A model generated the notes under the pieces. It searched no databases, was not told where the DNA came from, and saw only the letters and a list, made by a program, of their open reading frames with translations. Shown piece by piece: positions 59,249 to 64,000 of a stretch of DNA of 64,000 bases (position 1 is the first letter of the stretch; every line of letters starts with the position of its first letter). The translations under genes were made by a program, and so were the position numbers. Source of the DNA: Lentibacillus sediminis (GTDB lineage Bacteria; Bacillota; Bacilli; Bacillales; Amphibacillaceae); NCBI RefSeq assembly GCF_002763455.1, contig NZ_NIXK01000007.1:62001-126000 (forward strand), given 5' to 3'.

Positions 59249-59614
59249 GTGACAAAATCTAAACCAATCGTTCGACCTAGTAAAGAGGAATATAAGCTAC
59301 TTCATGATTATATTGTGCTTCCGTATGTATTGGCCGTGTTGGAAAGGGACAAGAAGCATCTGCAGGGTGTCTCTTTCAAATTTCCGCATCTGTATGAATA
59401 CTGGCTTAATCAAAAAATGGAGACAGTTACAAAGGATTTAGCAAATACAAGAAGAGCAATGCGGCGGATCGGTATGTATGTTTATCAAGAAGATCAGACA
59501 GATAAAGGCTTAGAGCTAAAATATAAATACCACAAATATCACTATAATATGGGTTGGCTCTACTCTATCTTAAGGGCTAATGTAGAAAAAAAGATGAAGG
59601 AATACCTAGTCTAA
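59249..59614 (+). CDS. Unknown plasmid-type protein
   Basis: 121 residues starting at GTG, with GAGGGGGC 8 bases before it. Lys/Tyr/Arg-rich: VRPSKEEYKLLHDYIVLPYV, LEYWLNQKMETVTKDLANTR-like block (YEYWLNQKMETVTKDLANTR) and RAMRRIGMYVYQEDQ. No membrane segment. No family recognised, though the basic, tyrosine-rich composition is typical of small plasmid or conjugation genes. Confidence 0.6.
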   Translation: MTKSKPIVRPSKEEYKLLHDYIVLPYVLAVLERDKKHLQGVSFKFPHLYEYWLNQKMETVTKDLANTRRAMRRIGMYVYQEDQTDKGLELKYKYHKYHYNMGWLYSILRANVEKKMKEYLV

Positions 59615-59686
59615 ACTTTATATCTACCCACGGCGCAGATTCATTTTTGACCATGGTTACTTTATGATATGAATATATTTCATTTT

Positions 59687-59727
59687 TGAACTATGACCTA
59701 TTGAACTATTGACCTATTGAACTATGG
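59687..59727. repeat. Tandem short repeats, CTATTGA
   Basis: The motif CTATTGA(A/C) recurs with an 8-bp step several times between 59687 and 59727 (GAACTATGACCTATTGAAC, then TATTGACCTATTGAAC and TATGG). They could be further iterons or slippage products. Nothing else is seen in 59615-59762. Confidence 0.5.
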
Positions 59728-59762
59728 ATTTCACGGTTCAAAAAAGGTCGGGATAATTAAAA

Positions 59763-59915
59763 TTATTCACTGGTTTCTTTCTTCTTTTCCTGGTTCTCCA
59801 TCTCTTTATTTAATCTGAGGATCGTTCTCTTCAGAGCATTTTGATATTCCTTATTGGTTTCACTTTCTACAAGATTTTTTAAGAGTTCTTGTTCTTCCTT
59901 GTATAAGTCAGTCAT
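59763..59915 (-). CDS. Small charged helical protein
   Basis: 50 residues: MTDLYKEEQELLKNLVES, then KEYQNALKRTILRLNKEMEN. It has a very strong ribosome site (AAAGGAGG, 5-9 bases before the ATG). A single amphipathic helix is expected; no family recognised. It follows a Spo0E-like gene by 33 bp on the same strand, so they are likely co-transcribed. Confidence 0.6.
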   Translation of the reverse strand: MTDLYKEEQELLKNLVESETNKEYQNALKRTILRLNKEMENQEKKKETSE

Positions 59916-59948
59916 TTGAATCCTCCTTTCACCCTATTTATGCTTTTA

Positions 59949-60125
59949 TCAATCTTTAGATGTCAATCTCTGGTATTCAAGAATTAACTCATCAAGGTCC
60001 TGACTATGTTTCAATGTTCTTGCATTGCTCATACCAAAAATATTAGCTGTATCAAGCATTTCCTTTCTTTTCTCTTCAATTATTTGTGACAAACTATCTT
60101 TTACTTTGCTCACTGACTGGGTCAT
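59949..60125 (-). CDS. Spo0E-family aspartyl-phosphate phosphatase
   Basis: 58 residues with the compact Spo0E layout: IIEEKRKEMLDTANIFGMSN, then the signature SQDLDELILEYQRL (SQxLDxLIxxY). Spo0E-type proteins remove phosphate from Spo0A~P (or other response regulators) and thereby delay or block sporulation. AAGGTG lies 8 bases before the ATG. Its presence on a plasmid-like island suggests an element that influences its host's decision to sporulate; that is inference. Confidence 0.82.
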   Translation of the reverse strand: MTQSVSKVKDSLSQIIEEKRKEMLDTANIFGMSNARTLKHSQDLDELILEYQRLTSKD

Positions 60126-60199
60126 TATACTTACACCTTTTTCAAAATTTTATAGTTCTATAATACTAAATTTGAATATTGTCAACAAGTAAAGCTACC

Positions 60200-60228
60200 T
60201 TGCAATATTCTTGTTGACTGCATATATT
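60200..60228 (+). promoter_or_regulatory. Sigma-A-type promoter with flanking inverted repeat
   Basis: TTGCAA (60200-60205), a 17-bp spacer and TATATT (60223-60228) form a good promoter for the 60247 gene. The inverted repeat GTCAACAAG (60181-60189) and CTTGTTGAC (60211-60219) brackets the -35 box and reaches into the spacer, so a repressor may bind there. Confidence 0.6.
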
Positions 60229-60246
60229 AATATTGAGGTGATCTAC

Positions 60247-60408
60247 ATGGAAAGGGAAAACGAAAAGGCAAATGGTTCATCAAAAGACAGTGGCCTGATA
60301 AAATTTCGATCAATGGAAGAAATTAATGAAGAACAGCGAAACAAGAGAAAACAGCAATATGAACAACTGATAAAGCGAATAGAGGAAATATTAAAGGGTG
60401 AAAGTTAA
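60247..60408 (+). CDS. Small charged protein
   Basis: 53 residues from the ATG at 60247 (GAGGTG upstream). Composition Glu/Lys/Arg/Gln; IKFRSMEEINEEQRNKRKQQ then YEQLIKRIEEILKG forms one amphipathic helix. Function unknown. Transcribed from the promoter at 60200-60228, divergent from the Spo0E-like gene. Confidence 0.6.
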   Translation: MERENEKANGSSKDSGLIKFRSMEEINEEQRNKRKQQYEQLIKRIEEILKGES

Positions 60409-60409
60409 G

Positions 60410-60481
60410 ATGAGAGTGGGAACTTGGAGCAAAAAACTGATTGAAAACCACAACAAAAAGAAAAAACCTTCCTGGGACTAA
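60410..60481 (+). CDS. Tiny ORF, 23 residues
   Basis: ATG at 60410 just after the preceding stop (TAAGATG), with AGGGTG as a weak ribosome site inside the end of the previous gene: MRVGTWSKKLIENHNKKKKP then SWD. Possible translationally coupled microprotein; no further support. Confidence 0.35.
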   Translation: MRVGTWSKKLIENHNKKKKPSWD

Positions 60482-60775
60482 CAACTGGCCAATGGTCCGC
60501 AACCATCGCTATAGTGGTTAGTCTATTGGAAGGATCACACCTGTTTCTTTAACAGAAGATAATTTAACCTGTTTCTAAATTATACGAGAGATAGGTTGTG
60601 TTTGCAACTCCCACGATTTTTCCATCCATTACAAAATCTGGGTATATGCCATAGGTTGTATACTTACAAACCACTACACATTAGAAATTTAACACCTATA
60701 ACTAGGCAGTTTTTATTAATGTGGTGATTTTTTAACTCTAATTTTTAATGTATTTTCATGCTCTAGCATTATCCT
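60482..60775. other. Gene-free region after small ORFs
   Basis: No gene or strong hairpin recognised; AT-rich. It lies downstream of the recombinase gene's stop. Confidence 0.4.
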
Positions 60776-61756
60776 TTACTCTCCTAAATAAATTTTAGTG
60801 ACGTCTTCGCGAGAATGTCCAATCAATTTACTTACTGCTAGACGTGCATCTTTTACTTGCATCCCCAAAGCAATAAAGCGATCATATTGCTCTTTAGCAT
60901 AAGCATGCCTGAAGGAGTGCATAGTGATATGGACACCTGGAAGCCGATTGTTCGCTGGATCATGTACCTTGGATCGGTGGTAACGTATAAAGTCTTTTGT
61001 TCTTTGAATGACCGTATGAGCTTTCTCATCTCTTTTAACAAATAATTTATCACCCCTATTCACATGAGACATTGCTGCTTTTAAAACTTCTTTGGACTTT
61101 TCATGAAGTGGGATAGTACGAATTAGTCCCCCCTTCCCCTTAACGGTCAACTGGTTTTCTCTGAATGCTTTTTCAGCATCTGCACGATTTAACCTAACTA
61201 TTTCATGCACTCTTAACCCTTGCTCACGTGCAAGTTGAATTATTTGAGCTATTTGAGGTTGATTTCGTTGGTTTGCTATATTTAGCAACGATTTGTATTC
61301 AAACTCAGTTGCGCGCCGGTTAATCCCACCAAATTGTCTTTTTTCTAATGAAAATCCTTCAAACTTTTTCCCCAATGTCTTATTGTCACTTAGAAAATAT
61401 TTTGTATTCGGTATCTGGTCATGGTAATATCGGACGGCGGCTAGATCTTGCTTAATAGATGCTGCAGATTTTGCTTCGTTCTGCCTTTCCTGTACAAATG
61501 CCGCAAGATGCTTATCTTGTATGTTTTTTATGTTTTTTAAGTTGTAATTGTCAGCAATAAAACGGCAAAACTGGTCAAAGTGGTTGTAATATTGACGTTG
61601 CGAAGTTATAGAAATACCTTTTGCATGTTTTGCTATTTTATTGGTTTGTTTCATTAAATTCATATAAGTTCCTTTGTTGTTCACAAGTTCTGGATCACTA
61701 ACTAAATGTTTTTTAAGTTCTTGGGGAGTTCTGATCCATCCACGCTTTCCACTCAT
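60776..61756 (-). CDS. Tyrosine recombinase (phage/plasmid integrase)
   Basis: 326 residues. N-terminal SAM-like DNA-binding part (about 45-135; FDQFCRFIADNYNLKNIKNI). C-terminal catalytic domain: Arg in AREQGLRVHEIVRL, Lys in TVKGKGGLIRT, HSFRH (His280, Arg283), LIGHSRED (His314) and the nucleophile Tyr323 near the end (KIYLGE). All residues for strand exchange appear present. This N-terminally extended type often comes with plasmids and conjugative elements. It probably integrates, excises or resolves the element. A 56-bp palindrome lies 144 bp upstream of its start. Confidence 0.87.
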   Translation of the reverse strand: MSGKRGWIRTPQELKKHLVSDPELVNNKGTYMNLMKQTNKIAKHAKGISITSQRQYYNHFDQFCRFIADNYNLKNIKNIQDKHLAAFVQERQNEAKSAASIKQDLAAVRYYHDQIPNTKYFLSDNKTLGKKFEGFSLEKRQFGGINRRATEFEYKSLLNIANQRNQPQIAQIIQLAREQGLRVHEIVRLNRADAEKAFRENQLTVKGKGGLIRTIPLHEKSKEVLKAAMSHVNRGDKLFVKRDEKAHTVIQRTKDFIRYHRSKVHDPANNRLPGVHITMHSFRHAYAKEQYDRFIALGMQVKDARLAVSKLIGHSREDVTKIYLGE

Positions 61757-61899
61757 TTAATCTTCACCTTTTTTTGTTTTTATTTTTATAAAAGAACATA
61801 GTTATCCCATTGGCAAATTGCTGTGTTTTTACGCAATTTTTATTACCCACCCTGATATCAGCGTTACAAACCCTTATTTACCAAGGATGGAGACTCTCC
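61757..61899. other. Upstream region of the recombinase gene
   Basis: Includes an AT-rich run and presumably the recombinase promoter on the minus strand; nothing else seen. Confidence 0.35.
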
Positions 61900-61955
61900 C
61901 TGTAGCCGCTGTCTATATGGTGATTTTGCAATCACCATATAGACAGCGGCTACAG
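61900..61955. repeat. 56-bp perfect palindrome, 26-bp stem
   Basis: 61900-61925 is exactly complementary to 61930-61955, with a 4-base loop TTGC. No T-run follows. A perfect 26-bp stem in a gene-free region beside a recombinase gene, on a plasmid-like island, suggests a single-strand or conjugal origin, a recombination site or a structured regulatory RNA. I cannot decide which. Confidence 0.75.
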
Positions 61956-62004
61956 TGTCAGCGTCCATTTAAATTTAAATTGTTAAGTATGAATGTGCAC
62001 ACTT

Positions 62005-62088
62005 CAAGCTTCGCTTGTTATCACCACAGGTGATAGGTGCAATACACTTAATCCAGTAATTACTGATGTTTTAGAAACGAAGTGTATT
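62005..62088. repeat. Cluster of small dyads after the large palindrome
   Basis: CAAGC-TTC-GCTTG (62005-62017), TATCACC-ACA-GGTGATA (62019-62035), an outer pair AATACACTT (62041-62049) with AAGTGTATT (62080-62088), and inside it CAGTAATTACTG (62054-62065). Such clustering of dyads is typical of plasmid origins and transfer origins. From 62089 to 62383 nothing else is supported, except a palindrome AACTACATATGTAGTT (62362-62377). Confidence 0.5.
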
Positions 62089-62383
62089 TGACGTTTTATT
62101 TCCTCACTGTCACGTCATATATTAAACAGTGTCAGTTTCTTAGATTTTGAACTTGTCTTACCAAGCCTATTTTTGGAACCGAACTGAATGTGTCCCAAGG
62201 ATTCAGTAATAATTACTACCAGATTTTTCTTTCTCTCTAACAATCCAGTACCATGTCTACCATTTTCTCTCTTTCAGACTTCCATGGATTTTAATATATA
62301 TAAACCCTGTTTTTGAGCAAGCAAAAAGCGAAGGTCCAGGGGAACACTTCGCTTACCCTTTAACTACATATGTAGTTTTTTAT

Positions 62384-62725
62384 TTATTCTCTTACAATTC
62401 GCAGAGATTCTAAAAACACCTTGTAGTTTGATTCATCCCATACACTCTTAGAGCATGATTTATATCGAAACCAGAAGTTCCATACAAAAGGATCAATAAT
62501 AGCTTCATCCAATAGCTTTTCACCACTAGTAAGATCTATTTTAATCTCTCCCTTGAGTACATCATAAGCCTAACCAACAGGACTAACCTCGATATAGGAA
62601 TTTGTCTTATTGTACAGCTCTGGATGAGCCGTTACGTAACATCCAACCCGATACTGATAATCTCCTCGCATTTGGTAATTTTAATAGCATCTCTTATTCT
62701 CATGTTCTCCATCAATAAAAAACAT
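62384..62725 (-). pseudogene. Decayed plasmid-type gene of unknown function
   Basis: A very strong ribosome site (AAGGAGG) precedes ATG at 62725, but the first frame closes after MFFIDGEHENKRCY. In a second frame protein-like sequence continues: GDYQYRVGCYVTAHPELYNK, then SYIEVSPVG, a TAG stop, and AYDVLKGEIKIDLTSGEKLL, PFVWNFWFRYKSCSK, LESLRIVRE and a normal stop at 62384. At least one frameshift and one nonsense codon, so the gene is dead. I do not recognise the family with certainty (the start resembles DUF6075-type proteins). Confidence 0.55.
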
Positions 62726-62753
62726 CTTAGTACCTCCTTCCTTTTAGAAAATA

Positions 62754-62851
62754 AAAATGCAGCCCATCGGCTGATTTTTACATTCGTTCGAAAAAGGGCA
62801 TATTATCCCATTTTTCTTCCCTACTGTAAAAATCAACCCAAAGGCTGCATT
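62754..62851. repeat. Imperfect inverted repeat, about 28-bp arms
   Basis: Left arm near 62756-62782 (AATGCAGCC, GG, TGATTTTTACA) and right arm near 62825-62851 (TGTAAAAATCA, CC, GGCTGCATT) match with a few mismatches; the centre is about 40 bp. It could be a terminator-like hairpin or the ends of a small mobile element (MITE-like). Confidence 0.4.
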
Positions 62852-62992
62852 GTTTTTAAGACTTCACCTCGATCATTAAAAAATGATCGCCAAAAAACTT
62901 AAAATTAAATTTATACGAGTATAGTATATCAAACATATTAAAAAGTAGCCAGAGTTATCTTTTTTCCACGCAGAAGATTATTTGGAGTTACA

Positions 62993-63448
62993 TTATAATA
63001 TCGTAATACCAACCTCGTTAGTCCAATTATTTTCAACTGTTAGTTTTATGTATTCAACTAATTCTTTTCTATGTTCTTCACCTGCATACCATTCATAGTT
63101 ATGAAAAAGCTCTGTGCTACTAATATGTCTATAGTGCTCTTCATTTCCTCCATATGCCTTAACAATCAGTAATTCAACTTGTACAATAGCTTCATTCAGC
63201 AAATAATGATTTTCATCAGCACCTAAAACCTCAGTAACTCGATTTAAATCAAGTTGCTTATAAACCAACTCATCCAATAAATTAAATAAAGGTTGAATTT
63301 GCTCATTACGATTGAAGTACATTTTTAGAGCATCACTAAAGATATTCCTATTATCCTCTTTCTTTTTTTGAACTTGCTGGAGTTTATCGACTAATGATTT
63401 TTCAATGTATACTGAAAGCTGTGTGTAACTATCTTCGAATTTACTCAT
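62993..63448 (-). CDS. Ribbon-helix-helix-like plasmid protein
   Basis: 151 residues. The start (YTQLSVYIEKSLVDKLQQVQ then KKKEDNRNIFSDALKMYFNR) resembles a ribbon-helix-helix DNA-binding segment, about 8-45. The rest is a helical region with LLDELVYKQLDLNRVTEVLG and YIKLTVENNW near the end; no known domain. Such proteins often regulate partition, toxin-antitoxin or copy number on plasmids. ATG at 63448 has AGGAGG upstream. Confidence 0.6.
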   Translation of the reverse strand: MSKFEDSYTQLSVYIEKSLVDKLQQVQKKKEDNRNIFSDALKMYFNRNEQIQPLFNLLDELVYKQLDLNRVTEVLGADENHYLLNEAIVQVELLIVKAYGGNEEHYRHISSTELFHNYEWYAGEEHRKELVEYIKLTVENNWTNEVGITIL

Positions 63449-63843
63449 TAAGAATTAGCCTCCTAAAAAGATTTTGCCTTTTCAGGGAAGTATACAATTT
63501 AAGCAGCAACCTTCCCATAAAAAAAGTTTATTTACTAAATAATACCATTAATCCTAGACAAGAGTGAACACTTTTCGAGGCTAAATTTTGGCTTAACATT
63601 TATCAATATATTTTATGTCCTCAGCAACTCAATTTTATCTCTGCTGTACAGATTAGCAAAAGTGAATCAAGTTCTTATCATAAGTTCCTTTTCCTGTATC
63701 CTTTTCTAAGCTCTACAGGTTAACGCCTCGTACTTTTCTTGTTACTGAATTATCGCCATAATAAAAAAGTAACTACCGCTAGTATAAGCAAATAACGGTG
63801 GTTACTTTTCTCAACCTTACTCAACATATTTATCTAAAGGCTT
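63449..63843. other. Gene-free region with bidirectional terminator
   Basis: Only the hairpin at 63765-63809 is seen; the remainder is AT-rich and without a coding frame. Confidence 0.4.
63765..63809. terminator. Bidirectional terminator
   Basis: AAAAGTAAC, ACCG pair with CGGT, GTTACTTTT around an 17-base loop, with A- and T-runs on either side. It may end the minus-strand gene entering from the right edge. Confidence 0.65.
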
Positions 63844-63999
63844 TTAATCAACTAGCTGAGCCAATTCTTTTCTAGTAAAATTATTTAAGATGTGTTCGGA
63901 TGTTAAATGTTTCTCATAAAGGCTACTTATGAGTAAGCGTCTTAGATTTGATTTAACTCCGTATTTTAACTCATTTAATCCACTACGAAGTACACCCTC
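63844..63999 (-). CDS. C-terminal end of a gene entering from the right edge
   Basis: The minus strand is open from the right edge for 51 codons to a TAA at 63844: GVLRSGLNELKYGVKSNLRR, LLISSLYEKHLTSEHILNNF, TRKELAQLVD. No family recognised. A terminator lies just beyond. Probably belongs to the accessory island. Confidence 0.55.
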   Translation of the reverse strand, partial: EGVLRSGLNELKYGVKSNLRRLLISSLYEKHLTSEHILNNFTRKELAQLVD

Positions 64000-64000
64000 T

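Overview
The window looks like chromosome from a low-to-moderate GC, endospore-forming, probably salt-adapted Bacillaceae of the Virgibacillus/Oceanobacillus/Lentibacillus type. The evidence is spore coat and small sporulation genes (CotY/CotZ fragment, DUF2642 pair, YjcZ, CotF-like, YfhD, Spo0E-like), strong AGGAGG-type ribosome sites, a BCCT osmolyte transporter and a staphyloxanthin-like C30 carotenoid gene set. No rRNA and no CRISPR array were found.

Left part (1-15.3 kb): a spore-surface patch with a CotY/CotZ fragment, a glycosyltransferase and two DUF2642 genes, flanked by dead IS1182 pieces. Next come a TetR regulator with two strong palindromes, a membrane protein, an isolated crtO (last step of C30 carotenoid ester synthesis) and an HrtBA-type ABC exporter. 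Then an orphan amino-acid binding lipoprotein, an NAD(P)-binding oxidoreductase beside a heavily decayed SRPBCC pseudogene, a DUF2512 protein, a c-di-GMP phosphodiesterase translationally coupled to a diguanylate cyclase cut off inside GGDEF, a TetR/pyrimidine-dimer glycosylase pair, an HmoB-like haem monooxygenase and a DUF1722 protein.

15.6-22.3 kb is a compact carotenoid operon crtN-crtM-crtP-crtN2-crtQ. With crtO ten kilobases away it encodes nearly the whole route to a glycosylated, acylated C30 carotenoid; no aldehyde dehydrogenase (aldH) is present here. 22.5-32.8 kb has a soluble PAS chemoreceptor-like protein, a splA-splB deletion fusion (spore photoproduct lyase lost), a FAD/Rieske oxidoreductase, small genes, and a ytr-like six-gene operon (GntR regulator, two ABC systems, a sensor-like membrane protein) with three identical-architecture operators.

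32.9-53.7 kb is mostly core genome: exoA, a MurE-like ligase without the usual substrate motif, a BRCT protein, YjcZ, a very small kinase-like protein, an MBL hydrolase, a CotF-like protein, small conserved proteins, an 11-unit TCGCGCGA repeat array, YueI, a BCCT transporter, a DJ-1/PfpI protein, acetoacetate-CoA ligase, an XRE-regulated membrane protein with a 39-bp palindrome, DUF4097, PanF-YhdT, and a giant secreted YhcR-like nuclease/5'-nucleotidase.

From tRNA-Ala (53.9 kb) to the right edge the gene content changes to an accessory, plasmid-like island: a fused GmrSD-type DUF262/DUF1524 protein, a broken deaminase, DUF2513 and YjcQ-like phage genes, a truncated Rep_3 initiator with iteron-like repeats, a Spo0E-like gene, small unknowns, a tyrosine recombinase, and a gene-free stretch with a perfect 26-bp-stem palindrome. 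I infer an integrated and decaying plasmid or integrative element anchored near tRNA-Ala.
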